DNA of 64,000 nucleotides from Rhizobium giardinii bv. giardinii H152 (GTDB lineage: Bacteria > Pseudomonadota > Alphaproteobacteria > Rhizobiales > Rhizobiaceae). The notes beneath the pieces were generated by a model. The model saw only the letters and a list, made by a program, of their open reading frames with translations, searched no databases and was not told the DNA's origin. A program made the translations under genes and the position numbers. Location: assembly GCF_000379605.1 (NCBI RefSeq), contig NZ_KB902685.1, positions 1-64,000 of the forward strand, read 5' to 3'. Below are positions 36,112 through 44,700 of the stretch, piece after piece (position 1 is the first letter of the stretch; every line of letters starts with the position of its first letter).

Positions 36112-36924
36112 TCAAACGATCACAGCATTGGCGACTTCGCGCAGCGCCGCCTTGACATCCGGTTCGTCGGTCAGCGGTTCGATCAGCGCCGCGAGCACGG
36201 CTTCACGCGCCGGCATTCCGCTGTCGATCAGGCTCGCGCAATAGACCAGCAGCCGGGTCGAGACGCCCTCTTCAATGTCCTGGCCCTTCAACGCTCTCAA
36301 CTTGCGCGCCAGGTCGACAAGGGGTGCCACGTGCGCCTCGTCAAGACCGCTTTCGCCGGAGACGACAACAATCTCCTGATCACGCGGCAGGAAATCGAAA
36401 TCGATCGCGATAAACCGTTGCTTGGTCGATGGCTTCAGGGCCTTGAGAATATTCTGGTAGCCGGGATTGTACGACACCACCAGCATGAACCCTGGTGGTG
36501 CTTCCAGCGTTTCCCCGGTCCGTTCGAGCGGCAGGATACGTCGGTCGTCGGTCAAAGGGTGAATAACGACCGCCACATCTTTCCGCGCCTCGACGATCTC
36601 GTCGAGATAGCAGATGCCGCCGTCGCGTACCGATTTCGTCAGCGGACCATCCACCCACACGGTCTCGCCTCCCTTCAGCAGGAAGCGGCCCGTGAGGTCC
36701 GAGGCAGCGAGATCGTCATGGCAGGACACGGTGGCAAGCGGCAGGCCGAGGCGAGCAGCCATGTGACTGACGAAGCGTGTCTTGCCGCATCCGGTCGGCC
36801 CTTTCAGGAGCAGGGGCAATTGCCGCACCCACGCGGTTTCGAAGAGCCTGCATTCGTTCCCCTTCGGAACATAGGCAGGAACATCGGCGTCGGCGCGCAA
36901 CAGGGCAGGGTTGAAAATATTCAT
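36112..36924 (-). CDS. norQ: NorQ, MoxR-type AAA+ ATPase
   Basis: A 270-residue AAA+ protein with Walker A GPTGCGKT (residues 42-49) and Walker B ICYLDEIVEARKD. It has the MoxR-like MLVVSYNPGYQNILKALKPS and QRFIAIDFDFLPRDQEIVVV. It pairs with NorD to activate the NO reductase NorCB. It lies between norB and norD on the same strand with short gaps. Confidence 0.96.
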   Translation of the reverse strand: MNIFNPALLRADADVPAYVPKGNECRLFETAWVRQLPLLLKGPTGCGKTRFVSHMAARLGLPLATVSCHDDLAASDLTGRFLLKGGETVWVDGPLTKSVRDGGICYLDEIVEARKDVAVVIHPLTDDRRILPLERTGETLEAPPGFMLVVSYNPGYQNILKALKPSTKQRFIAIDFDFLPRDQEIVVVSGESGLDEAHVAPLVDLARKLRALKGQDIEEGVSTRLLVYCASLIDSGMPAREAVLAALIEPLTDEPDVKAALREVANAVIV

Positions 36925-36987
36925 GGCTCGTCCTTCGCGATCGATTGGATGCGACCCCGCCGTGGAGGGGCGGTGGTCGCGGGGCCG

Positions 36988-38334
36988 TCATTCGGCCGGC
37001 ACGGCGCCGGGAGAAACGCTAGCGCTGAGCTTTTTGCCAGGGACGAACAGGGCCCACAGGAACATCAGGGCGGAGATCAGCACGAAGACGCCCGATCCCA
37101 GGCGCACCCAATAGAAGAGAGCCAGCTGATCCTGGACATCCATATAACCTTCGCCAAGCACGCGCTGGAGGTGGACCTGCAAAACGCCCGCGAAGGTGAG
37201 CGCGAATGTCATAACCGACATCGCTGTGCACATCATCCAGAAGCTGACGATGGAAAGCATCTGGTTGTACGGTGCGCGCCCGCGGATTTCCGGAACCGCA
37301 TAGGCCATCACCGCGAGGTTGAGCATCACATAGGCGCCGAAGAAGGCGAGGTGTCCGTGTGCGGCAGTAACCTGCGTGCCGTGAGTGTAGTAGTTGACCG
37401 AAGACAGGGTGTGCAGGAAGCCCCACACGCCGGCGCCGAAGAATGCCATGACCGAGCAGCCGATCGACCAGAGAAGGGCGGCGCGATTCGGATGCTTGCG
37501 GCCGGCCTTCCAGGTCATCACGAAGGTGAAAACGACCATGGTGAAGAAAGGGGCGACCTCCAGTGTCGAGAACAGCGAGCCGATCCACTGCCAGTAGCCC
37601 GGAGCGCCGATCCAGTAGAAGTGGTGGCCGGTGCCGAGAATGCCCGAAAAGAGGGCCAAGCCGACGATGACGTAGAGCCACTTCTCGACCACTTCGCGGT
37701 CGATGCCGTTGAGCTTGATCATCAGGAAGGCGAGCACGGAGGCCATGATCAGTTCCCAGACACCCTCGACCCACAGGTGGACGACATACCACCAGTACAT
37801 CTTGTCGAGTGCTAGGTTGGCAGGGTTGTAGAAGGCGAACAGGAAGAAGATTGCCACGCCCCAGAGCCCGAAGATCAGGATGTTGGTGACAACAGTCTTG
37901 CGACCCTTGAGCACCGTCAGCGTGATGTTGAAGAGGAACATGAGGCAGACAACGACGATGCCGACCTTGATCAGGAACGGTTGTTCAAGGAATTCGCGGC
38001 CCTCGTGATAGCGGAAGAGATAGCCGACGACGGCGACAGCGGCCGCAATCAGGAAGATCCAGAACTGGGCGATGGCGATCTTCGGGCTGTAAAGCTCCGT
38101 TTCCGCTTCCTCGGGCAGAAGATAGTAGGTTGCTCCCATGAAGCCGATCAGAAGCCAGACGATCAGCGCGTTGGTGTGCACCATGCGCACGATGTTGAAA
38201 GGCAGCAGCTCGGAGAGCGTATTGGGCAGCACATAGATGGTGCCGGCAAGTACGCCAAACAGCACCTGGGCGACGAACAGGCCGAGCGCGCCGTAGAAAT
38301 ACAGCATCGCGACCTTCTGGGTTTGATATTTCAT
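36988..38334 (-). CDS. norB: Nitric oxide reductase subunit B
   Basis: A 448-residue heme-copper-family membrane protein with about twelve helices. It has GATYYLLPEEAETELYSPKI, the Glu-rich WWYVVHLWVEGVWELIMASV (heme and FeB region), GTGHHFYWIGAPGYWQWIGS with its pair of histidines, and TAAHGHLAFFGAYVMLNLAV. The protein reduces two NO to N2O using electrons from the NorC heme. The length is typical of the cytochrome-c-dependent cNOR type. It follows norC by 21 bases. Confidence 0.97.
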   Translation of the reverse strand: MKYQTQKVAMLYFYGALGLFVAQVLFGVLAGTIYVLPNTLSELLPFNIVRMVHTNALIVWLLIGFMGATYYLLPEEAETELYSPKIAIAQFWIFLIAAAVAVVGYLFRYHEGREFLEQPFLIKVGIVVVCLMFLFNITLTVLKGRKTVVTNILIFGLWGVAIFFLFAFYNPANLALDKMYWWYVVHLWVEGVWELIMASVLAFLMIKLNGIDREVVEKWLYVIVGLALFSGILGTGHHFYWIGAPGYWQWIGSLFSTLEVAPFFTMVVFTFVMTWKAGRKHPNRAALLWSIGCSVMAFFGAGVWGFLHTLSSVNYYTHGTQVTAAHGHLAFFGAYVMLNLAVMAYAVPEIRGRAPYNQMLSIVSFWMMCTAMSVMTFALTFAGVLQVHLQRVLGEGYMDVQDQLALFYWVRLGSGVFVLISALMFLWALFVPGKKLSASVSPGAVPAE

Positions 38335-38355
38335 TTCGTTGTCCCTTTCCCTGGG

Positions 38356-38808
38356 TCAGCCGGCGTCGTTCGGGGGCCATTTTTGGGTCTTGATCTTGCT
38401 CGTCCATTCGAGGAAATCGGCGAGATCATTGAGCTCCTGGTCGGTCAGGTTGAATTGCGGCATCTGGCGGCGGCCCTCGATGCCGGATGGCTGCGCCGCC
38501 ATCCATCCCTTCAGGGTTTCGCGTGCGCTGTCGGGATCGGTGTCGCCGCCCCAGCGTTTCCACACGTTGCCGATTTCGGGGGCGAAATAGGCCCCTTCGC
38601 CGAGCAGCGTGTGGCAATTGATGCAGGAGTTTTTCTCCCAGACGTGCTTGCCGCGCGCCACTGAATCAGTAAGCGTCGCTTCGTCGGTGGAGACGGTGCG
38701 CATGTAGTAGTGGCTATGGGCGGTAAGCCCCACGAATATTGCGAAGAAAAAGGCCGATCCGCCATAAAAGACGTTGCGGGCTCCTGTCTTTGTAAGGCGC
38801 TCTGCCAT
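38356..38808 (-). CDS. norC: Nitric oxide reductase cytochrome c subunit
   Basis: A 150-residue protein from ATG 38808 with one N-terminal helix (VFYGGSAFFFAIFVGLTAHS). The heme motif is CINCH at 62-66 in NSCINCHTLLGEGAYFAPEI, and the axial Met is in RRQMPQFNL. It is anchored in the membrane with the heme in the periplasm and donates electrons to NorB. It is the first gene of norCBQD, with its own FNR/NnrR-type box 70-83 bases upstream. Confidence 0.97.
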   Translation of the reverse strand: MAERLTKTGARNVFYGGSAFFFAIFVGLTAHSHYYMRTVSTDEATLTDSVARGKHVWEKNSCINCHTLLGEGAYFAPEIGNVWKRWGGDTDPDSARETLKGWMAAQPSGIEGRRQMPQFNLTDQELNDLADFLEWTSKIKTQKWPPNDAG

Positions 38809-38877
38809 TCCGAAGTCCCCTTGATTCCAGTCGATCGAACGACGCCTGTTCAATGGCGTTTTTTCGCGCTGGCTTCT

Positions 38878-38891
38878 TTGCGATTGGGCAA
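38878..38891. promoter_or_regulatory. FNR/NnrR-type box upstream of norC
   Basis: TTGCGATTGGGCAA lies in the gap between norF and norC, suggesting that norCBQD has a promoter separate from norEF. Confidence 0.65.
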
Positions 38892-38975
38892 ACAAAAATG
38901 GGTCGCGAAGCCGAAGGCGGGACTCCACGGCGGACCCCGAGAAGGGTCTGTGGCAGGCGTGCCGCCGCGAGGCCA

Positions 38976-39250
38976 TCAGCCTGGCAGCAGTGCCTTTGCA
39001 AGAATGACGGCCGCGAAAAATACGGGCCAGGCCGCAAGGGCTGCTGCGAGGCGCGGGCTGCGGTTGCGCAGGCCCATAAAATCGAGAATGATTAGCCGCG
39101 TCTTGAGTAATGTCAGGGCGAGCACCACGACGAGGGCTATGGTTGGGAGTGCCTCTTGCTTCCACTGCGCGGAACAAGACCAGAGCAAACCCCCAGGAGT
39201 ATGATCCAATTGGTGCTCGAAAAAAGCTTATCGGAATGGGTCGGCTTCAT
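38976..39250 (-). pseudogene. norF: norF, apparently frameshifted
   Basis: Six bases after norE a good start (ATG 39250) gives MKPTHSDKLFSSTNWIILLG and then leaves the expected sequence, stopping after SQP. A second frame, which on its own would need TTG 39209, continues with ALPTIALVVVLALTLLKTRL and IILDFMGLRNRSPRLAAALA. This is the second half of NorF, with its FMGLR motif. A one-base change near 39190 would join them into a NorF of about 90 residues with two or three helices. NorF is a small membrane protein that improves NO reductase production but is not essential in all hosts. Confidence 0.65.
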
Positions 39251-39255
39251 GCTGG

Positions 39256-39783
39256 TCACCCCAGATAGATTAGCGGAAACATCACCAGCCACACGAGATC
39301 AATGACGTGCCAGACGGTCGCCAGCATGACGATGTTGGAGCGTTGCGGCCGCATAGCAACGACGACGAAGAGAAGGCCGACAAACACCACATGGGCGAGG
39401 TGAAAGCCGGTGATCATGAAGTAAAGCTCGAAAAACGAGCGGAAGCTGTCTTCGCTGGCAAACCGCCATTCGCTCCTGTATTCGACGAACTTCAACACAA
39501 CGAAGAGAAAACCGAGGCCCGCCGTCAGAAGCAGCGAAACCCGCCGGCTGAATTCACTTGCGGTCTCCCTTGCCGCCAAAGCGGCCTGCCAGCCGCTCGC
39601 CAGAAGAACAACGGTGTTGAAGCTCGCAAGCCGGGGCGAAAGGTGCAGCCTTGCGATATCGAAATTGTCCGCGTGAAGGACGGACATGACGAGATAGCCG
39701 AAAAACAGGATGGAGAAAGCCGTCAGCTCGCTCCAGACCAGGATCCATAAAAGCAGGTCGTCTTCGTCGGTTCTCTCCGACAT
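39256..39783 (-). CDS. norE: NorE, cytochrome c oxidase subunit III-like protein
   Basis: A 175-residue protein with five membrane helices, related to oxidase subunit III: LLLWILVWSELTAFSILFFG, LLTAGLGFLFVVLKFVEYRS, then ITGFHLAHVVFVGLLFVVVA and TVWHVIDLVWLVMFPLIYLG with the paired histidines. It supports NorCB activity. I chose ATG 39783 (MSERTDEDD); ATG 39798 is possible. A TTG-N8-CAA box lies 76 bases upstream. Confidence 0.93.
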   Translation of the reverse strand: MSERTDEDDLLLWILVWSELTAFSILFFGYLVMSVLHADNFDIARLHLSPRLASFNTVVLLASGWQAALAARETASEFSRRVSLLLTAGLGFLFVVLKFVEYRSEWRFASEDSFRSFFELYFMITGFHLAHVVFVGLLFVVVAMRPQRSNIVMLATVWHVIDLVWLVMFPLIYLG

Positions 39784-39858
39784 GGATAGAGGCATCATCG
39801 TTATGCGCGTCTCCAGCTCTGGTCACACCAGAACTAGACACGTTCCGATCGCTGCTCT

Positions 39859-39872
39859 TTGTCCCGCCGCAA
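39859..39872. promoter_or_regulatory. FNR/NnrR-type box upstream of norE
   Basis: TTGTCCCGCCGCAA, between norE (minus) and the small membrane gene at 39928 (plus). It could serve norEF and the divergent nnrU operon. Confidence 0.65.
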
Positions 39873-39927
39873 AGATAAAGCCGGCGTCCGCGGTATAGTC
39901 GCTGGCAAATACAAGGAACCGAGCACC

Positions 39928-40086
39928 ATGACAGACGCCCAAGTCGGCCTCGTTATCGCCACGCCAATCATCGTTGTGTTCGCGTATGCGCTTTATCGAA
40001 TGGGCGTTTTGCAACGATATAGCACGGTCTCAGCCGTCGCTTTCTCGGTAGTCATCGCTGCCATCCTGTTCACACAACAGGGATAG
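39928..40086 (+). CDS. Small two-helix membrane protein
   Basis: A 52-residue product with AAGGAACC before ATG 39928. Two hydrophobic segments (VGLVIATPIIVVFAYALYRM and TVSAVAFSVVIAAILF) are joined by a short basic loop, LQRYS. It lies directly upstream of nnrU in the same direction (33 bases), so the two are probably co-transcribed. I do not recognise a family. Its size and place suggest an accessory subunit of a membrane protein of the NO pathway, which is inference. Confidence 0.6.
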   Translation: MTDAQVGLVIATPIIVVFAYALYRMGVLQRYSTVSAVAFSVVIAAILFTQQG

Positions 40087-40119
40087 CTTGATATCGGCCG
40101 TTACGCCGAGGATTTGGAT

Positions 40120-40812
40120 ATGACTGAACTGATACTGGCGTTCGCCCTCTTTCTGGCGCTCCATTCGATTCCGGCCCGGCCGGCGGTGCGAGCCAAGCTC
40201 ATCGCGCATCTTGGTCACAAGGCCTATATTGCGCTCTATTCCGCGGCATCCCTTGCGGTTCTGGCGTGGCTTTTTCATGCCGCCCTCGACACCGACTACA
40301 TCGAACTGTGGGCACCGGCGCCCTGGCAGGCCTGGATCACGCTTGTCTTCGCGCCGATCGGGATTTTCTTGGTGCTGGCCGGGCTCTTCAGCCCGAACCC
40401 TTACTCCATCACGTTTCGCGGGGCCAGTGAGCCAGAAGGGGCGATTGTCGCGGTGACGCGGCATCCAGTTCTTTGGGGGTTCCTGCTCTGGTCCCTGTCC
40501 CATGTTGCACCGAACGGAGACCTCCGATCACTGCTCGTCTTCGGGGGCTTTGCACTGTTCTCAGCCGGTGGGCTCCTTATGCTCGAACGCCGCGCGCAGA
40601 AGAGGATGGCCGCGCAATGGGCCGAGCGTTCGCAACGGAGCTCAATCATTCCGTTTGCCACCGTGATGAACGGTCGCGTCAGGCTGCGTTGGGACGTTCC
40701 AATGGCAGCGGCATTGGGCCTGTCCTCCATCATCGTTGCGTGGCTCCTTGCCGGCGGGCATGCGCGACTGTTTGCCGCCGAACCCCTGGCTCTAGCGTCG
40801 CCGGGATTCTAG
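40120..40812 (+). CDS. nnrU: NnrU family membrane protein
   Basis: A 230-residue polytopic protein starting MTELILAFALFLALHSIPAR. It has the NnrU signatures YIALYSAASLAVLAWLFHAA, NPYSITFRG and VTRHPVLWGFLLWSLSHVAP, with conserved histidines. NnrU is needed for nitrite and NO reduction in some Rhodobacter strains and is distantly related to NnrS-like and isoprenylcysteine-methyltransferase-type membrane proteins. It starts after GAGGA and ends the norE-divergent unit. Confidence 0.92.
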   Translation: MTELILAFALFLALHSIPARPAVRAKLIAHLGHKAYIALYSAASLAVLAWLFHAALDTDYIELWAPAPWQAWITLVFAPIGIFLVLAGLFSPNPYSITFRGASEPEGAIVAVTRHPVLWGFLLWSLSHVAPNGDLRSLLVFGGFALFSAGGLLMLERRAQKRMAAQWAERSQRSSIIPFATVMNGRVRLRWDVPMAAALGLSSIIVAWLLAGGHARLFAAEPLALASPGF

Positions 40813-41184
40813 TTTTGCTAAGATTGATGGTATAAACTGCACACATCGTCTGAAGCGATAAAATGATCCGCAGCGTGAAATGGATATGGAGCGGGCGGTC
40901 AACGTATAGGATCGTTTTTCATCCCGGCAGACTAATCAACTAACGGCGGCCGGCGCTAGCAGCGGCAACGGGCCACCGCACTCCTCCGCTGCTACAAAAA
41001 ACCCCGCCGGGTGAGGGCGGGGCAAGAAGCATCCCACACTTGGCAATGCGGGTGCGGGGAAACAACTGCCCAGAGGGGGGAGCCGTCAATTAAGTAGAAC
41101 GTATCGGGCTTGGAGAGGGAAGGCCGGATTCCGTGATTCCGGTACGCTGGCAAAAAGAAACCCGCAGAAGCTGCTGCCCGCAAT
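40813..41184. other. Intergenic region with a terminator
   Basis: About 370 bp between nnrU and the minus-strand lipoprotein gene. It holds the hairpin at 40996-41022. A 63-codon minus-strand frame at 40992 ends inside that hairpin and is not convincing. Nothing else is seen. Confidence 0.5.
40996..41022 (-). terminator. Rho-independent terminator after the lipoprotein gene
   Basis: On the minus strand CCCCGCC and GGCGGGG form a stem around a short loop, followed by TTTTTTG. It ends the transcript that carries the lipoprotein and membrane-protein genes at 41185-41923. Confidence 0.85.
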
Positions 41185-41523
41185 TTAGCGGACAGTCAGC
41201 CGATAGACACCAATGCTAGCGAAGTCTGAGAGCTTTCCGACCCCGCATTCGTAATCGCCGCGCGTAAGCGATGGGTCGTTGTTCAGGCGTGCCATGGCGT
41301 TCACTGCAGATCGGCAGGCAGCAACATTTTCAAGCCCGTATGCTGCCTGATGAACCGTTAGGTCTCCCCGGTCCGGGTAGTAAAAAGCATCGACCGTTTC
41401 CCACGGAGCAGCGTCCTCTTCATAGAGGACATTGGCGATTGTCTTCTGAATGCCGCACCCGGAGAGCGTTCCGACGATCCCTGCCAGGAAGATGACATGC
41501 ACAATCTGTTTCAGTCGCACCAT
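41185..41523 (-). CDS. Small lipoprotein of unknown function
   Basis: Started at ATG 41523, the product has 112 residues with a lipoprotein signal (MVRLKQIVHVIFLAGIVGTL, lipobox LSGC), so it should be anchored in the outer or inner membrane facing the periplasm. The mature part contains APWETVDAFYYPDRGDLTVH and has two further cysteines (AACRS, DYECGVG) that may pair. I do not recognise the family. It lies ten bases after the membrane-protein gene at 41534 and is followed by a strong terminator. Confidence 0.7.
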   Translation of the reverse strand: MVRLKQIVHVIFLAGIVGTLSGCGIQKTIANVLYEEDAAPWETVDAFYYPDRGDLTVHQAAYGLENVAACRSAVNAMARLNNDPSLTRGDYECGVGKLSDFASIGVYRLTVR

Positions 41524-41533
41524 CGGAAATATC

Positions 41534-41923
41534 TCACCACTCAGCCCCAATCCATCTCGTTATCAACAATGCGCCGAAGCAAACTCCAGCCAAGAGCAAA
41601 GTGCCAGCGGTGGCGACGAAGAAAGCCATCAGGGTCCCAAGCGAGTCATACGGGTGGTAAATGGTCTCGAAACTCATCGTGCCGCTTCTGACATCCGCCA
41701 GCTCGGCCATCGACACCAAGAAGTCTTGATCCGAGCAAAATAAGCCTCGAACGTTTATGTTGCCGTATTCATTGGCGTGCTTCATCAGTGCTGTGTTATC
41801 AATCCGCGCGGCGCATTCATAGACCACTCGGCGTCTCGCCCAGTTGTCACGGTCGACTAGGAATAACGAATATACCGACCAAGCATGCCACCCGGCGCTA
41901 ATTGCTGGACAGACGCAAAGCAC
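41534..41923 (-). CDS. Membrane protein of unknown function
   Basis: About 129 residues from GTG 41923. The start runs directly into a hydrophobic part (AWSVYSLFLV), then a soluble loop with YECAARIDNTALMKHANEYG, and a C-terminal helix MAFFVATAGTLLLAGVCFGA. The first helix looks incomplete. A better start, ATGAAAGAGGCATTC upstream near 41975, is in another frame, so the 5' end may be frameshifted. No family is recognised. It is co-directional with the lipoprotein gene. Confidence 0.5.
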   Translation of the reverse strand: MLCVCPAISAGWHAWSVYSLFLVDRDNWARRRVVYECAARIDNTALMKHANEYGNINVRGLFCSDQDFLVSMAELADVRSGTMSFETIYHPYDSLGTLMAFFVATAGTLLLAGVCFGALLITRWIGAEW

Positions 41924-42026
41924 GAAGAGCCCATGTCCGCGTTTCTGATCGCAAAGTCCTGAATGCCTCTTTCATTCCATGTCCGCTATTTCACCGCGCT
42001 TGATACAGAACACCACGCGACCGCCG

Positions 42027-42288
42027 CTAACAACCGTCGTAATTCTTGTTGCCACTAGCTGTAGTCGTATAGGTGCCTCCTCGCGGGCCTACATAACACT
42101 GGCCAGAGGTCGTTAGCGGTGCATACAACCGCGCAGACGCGACAGGCTTAGGCCAATATCTCGCGGCGCTGGTACGGAGAGTTTGCCCGAACTCACAAGC
42201 GCTGCCGTCCCCATCGCGATCAAGACCATGGGGGTCTAAAAGCGGGCCACCATTGGAAAGGAAGAAACGCTGTGCTTCGGCCGCGAAT
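42027..42288 (-). pseudogene. Excalibur-domain protein, 5' end lost
   Basis: The minus strand reads FAAEAQRFFLSNGGPLLDPH, GLDRDGDGSACEFGQTL (the calcium-binding DRDGDGxxCE motif of Excalibur domains), then SGQCYVGPRGGTYTTTASGN and KNYDGC before TAG at 42027-42029. No start codon or signal peptide precedes it. At 42294 the sequence changes to a copy of the 3' end of the gene at 4381. Such proteins are normally exported; this one has lost its start through a rearrangement. Confidence 0.65.
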
Positions 42289-42293
42289 GAGTA

Positions 42294-42338
42294 GAGTTTC
42301 GCCGCTTCGCTCGACTGTTTCGCAGGGTCATGAACTAG
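42294..42338 (+). repeat. 45-bp copy of the 3' end of the gene at 4381
   Basis: GAGTTTCGCCGCTTCGCTCG and on to GAACTAG. It matches 4561-4605 at 41 of 45 positions, ending in a stop codon as there. The upstream part of the gene is absent. Confidence 0.75.
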
Positions 42339-42451
42339 AGCCCGTTTGACAAAGCTTGATGGCCCCTAGGTTTATCATAGAGTTGAATAAATTGAGGGTG
42401 TCAACCCCGGTTCATATCCCGTCAAGCGCTTCCCGAACGGTCTGACGTGCC

Positions 42452-43270
42452 TTATGAAACATCCGAAAACCGGTAGTTCATCCTTGTGTAAATCTGTTCG
42501 AATCCAGTCGCGATCAGATTGGCGTGAGAGATGTTCGGGTCGTTTGCCGTCGGTTGCGCGGTTTCAACGACAAATGATTTAACTCCCTGCGTGGCGCCCT
42601 CGTTCAGGCGCGCGGTGATGAGGGCCTTCTGAGCACCTCGATTGCGAAACTCAGGAATCGTTGCACCACCACCAAGCCACGCCCAGCCATTTGACGCGTA
42701 CATTGCGCCGGTCGCAATTGCTTTTCCTTTCAGCTCGGCAAAGAAACAGGTCCAGCCTTCCTTGCCGACGATTGCTGACCAAAGTGGCATTAGGTTCGCT
42801 GGAAAGTTAAATCCAGCGCACATCATTGAACCGAAAATCTTGGCTTCGGCGACGTTGACTTGTCGGGTGCCGATATCTCCAGTGTGGGTAAGTGGCGTGA
42901 TAGGAGCGGCTCGTCGTAGCTTTGCCCACCCGTTACCCTCGGGGAGAAGCCCCTTTTTCCGTATCCAATCGCGCGTTTGCTGAGGAGCCGCGTTAGGGTT
43001 TACTTGCAAAAATCGGCGGCCTGCCTTCTTGCTCATCCACGCGTAGGCGGTGTCGAGGTCGTCGAGTTCTGCAATGCCGAGGATACGATTGAGACCGATG
43101 GCAGGCGCACTGGGCAGCGATATTGCGCAGCCTGCACCCAATTGCATACAGCGAAACGCAGCATGGTCTACGAGCGTCTGAGGAGCGATCATGAACAGAT
43201 CGATAAATGCTTTCGCTTCGATGACATCTTCTTCAGGCACGGCGAGGCGCGATGCTGACGGGTGATCCAT
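42452..43270 (-). CDS. GNAT-family N-acetyltransferase
   Basis: A 272-residue protein. The C-terminal part is a GNAT domain with the acetyl-CoA motif GGGATIPEFRNRGAQKALIT (R-x-x-G-x-A form) and SHANLIATGFEQIYTRMNYR. The N-terminal half (AFRCMQLGAGCAISLPSAPA, NRILGIAEL) is like the first domain of two-domain acetyltransferases. The substrate is unknown. It lies 90 bases after the hydrolase at 43360 on the same strand and may belong to that operon. Confidence 0.85.
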   Translation of the reverse strand: MDHPSASRLAVPEEDVIEAKAFIDLFMIAPQTLVDHAAFRCMQLGAGCAISLPSAPAIGLNRILGIAELDDLDTAYAWMSKKAGRRFLQVNPNAAPQQTRDWIRKKGLLPEGNGWAKLRRAAPITPLTHTGDIGTRQVNVAEAKIFGSMMCAGFNFPANLMPLWSAIVGKEGWTCFFAELKGKAIATGAMYASNGWAWLGGGATIPEFRNRGAQKALITARLNEGATQGVKSFVVETAQPTANDPNISHANLIATGFEQIYTRMNYRFSDVS

Positions 43271-43359
43271 GGCAGCGTCCTTGAGCTATCGATAAGCCAA
43301 ACAGACATCACCGCAGCAAGGTCCACCACGGGATAAGCAGGCTGAGGTTGCGGGCGGAG

Positions 43360-44211
43360 TTAGAGCAGGAAGTTCAAAATCGCGGCGGCGATATCAGACG
43401 AATGCGTTTCCAAGGCAAAATGGCCCGTATCGAGGAACCTGACTTCGGCATTCGGCAGATCCCGTTTGAAGGCTTCTGCACCGGCGGGCAGAAAGAATGG
43501 GTCCTTATCGCCCCAGATTGCCAGGAATCTTGGCTGGTGCTGGCGAAAATACGCCTGGAACTTCGGATACATCGCCACGTTGCTCGCGTAATCGAGCGCA
43601 ATGTCGAGCTGGATTTCTTCCGCATCCGGACGTGCCATGTGGAAGGCATCGAGCGAATAGCCATCGGGCGACACCTTCGACAGATCCGAAACGCCATGTT
43701 CGTATTGCCAGCGTATGGCGGCAGGTTTCATGATCTCGCGCAGGGCATCCCGGTTGGTGTCTGTCGGCTCGGACCAATACCGTCTGATCGGGTTCCAGAC
43801 GTCGCTCAGTCCCTCCTCATAGGCATTGCCGTTTTGAGAAATGATAGCCGTTAGGCGCGCCGGATATTTCATTGCAACGCGGAACCCGATGGGCGCTCCT
43901 ATATCGAAAGCGTAAAGAGCAAACCGTTCGATGCCCACGACCTCGATAAACCTTTGGATGAAGCCGGCGAGATTGTTGAAAGTATAGGCGAAATTCGCGC
44001 GTGATGGCGCCTCTGACTGGCCGAACCCTGGTATGTCGGGTGCGATAAGGTGAAACCGATCGGCGAGTTGCGGAATGAGATCGCGAAACATGTGGCTTGA
44101 AGACGGAAAGCCGTGCAGCAACAAAAGGGTCGGTTTCCTCGGATCGCCCGCCTGTCGATAGAATATTTTATGGCCGTCGATATCGATGCGGTGATAGGTC
44201 GGATGTTTCAT
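43360..44211 (-). CDS. Alpha/beta hydrolase, cytoplasmic
   Basis: A 283-residue alpha/beta hydrolase of the epoxide hydrolase/haloalkane dehalogenase-like group. Oxyanion loop: LLLHGFPSSSHMFRDLIPQL. The nucleophile elbow FDIGAPIGFR places Asp where esterases have Ser. The acid is in IWGDKDPFFLPAG and the base in DTGHFALE. The helical cap contains NGNAYEEGLSDVWNPIRRYW. No signal peptide is seen. It is about half identical by eye to the exported hydrolase at 45419. The substrate is unknown. It follows the DUF1348 gene by 12 bases. Confidence 0.88.
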   Translation of the reverse strand: MKHPTYHRIDIDGHKIFYRQAGDPRKPTLLLLHGFPSSSHMFRDLIPQLADRFHLIAPDIPGFGQSEAPSRANFAYTFNNLAGFIQRFIEVVGIERFALYAFDIGAPIGFRVAMKYPARLTAIISQNGNAYEEGLSDVWNPIRRYWSEPTDTNRDALREIMKPAAIRWQYEHGVSDLSKVSPDGYSLDAFHMARPDAEEIQLDIALDYASNVAMYPKFQAYFRQHQPRFLAIWGDKDPFFLPAGAEAFKRDLPNAEVRFLDTGHFALETHSSDIAAAILNFLL

Positions 44212-44223
44212 CTTGTCCTCGCT

Positions 44224-44700
44224 TTAGAATCCGAAATCGCTGAGTCCGGGATGGCCCTCCGCCCGGCGGCCGAGCGGCCAATCAAACCGGCGATCCTGGC
44301 TGTGGATTGGGACGTCATTGATGGAGGCGAAGCGCTTTCGCATGAGGCCATCGGCCTCAAATTCCCAGGTCTCGTTGCCATAGGATCGGAACCAGTTTCC
44401 GCTGTCGTCGCGCCACTCATAGGTAACGCGAACCGCGATGCGGTTAGCGGTAAAGGCCCAAAGCTCCTTGATCAGCCTGTATTCGAGCTCACACTGCCCT
44501 TTTCGGGTGAGAAAGGCGATGATCGCATCGCGGCCGTTTATGAATTCGGAACGATTGCGCCATTGGCTGTCCGGGGTGTAGGCCAGCGCCACCCTTTCAG
44601 GGTTGCGGCTATTCCAACCATCCTCGGCAAGGCGCACCTTTTCCGGTGCGGAGGCGATCGAAAAGGGCGGCAGAGGCGGTCTTGTGGTGCCCATCATCAT
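44224..44700 (-). CDS. DUF1348 (SnoaL/NTF2-like) protein
   Basis: A 158-residue protein of the DUF1348 family with an NTF2-like cone fold: [80 protein letters not shown] and the closing [18 protein letters not shown]. These proteins are often found beside flavin or hydrolase genes; no reaction is known. Its start overlaps the stop of the PNPOx-like gene, so it is translated with it. Confidence 0.9.
   Translation of the reverse strand: MMMGTTRPPLPPFSIASAPEKVRLAEDGWNSRNPERVALAYTPDSQWRNRSEFINGRDAIIAFLTRKGQCELEYRLIKELWAFTANRIAVRVTYEWRDDSGNWFRSYGNETWEFEADGLMRKRFASINDVPIHSQDRRFDWPLGRRAEGHPGLSDFGF

Noticed and set aside
34900-37815. A 971-codon plus-strand open frame
   Set aside because: It is antisense to norD, norQ and norB, all clearly real, and its translation is low-complexity and family-free. 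High GC leaves long shadow frames.
40992-41183. A 63-codon minus-strand frame
   Set aside because: It ends in the terminator hairpin, has no ribosome site and no recognisable sequence.
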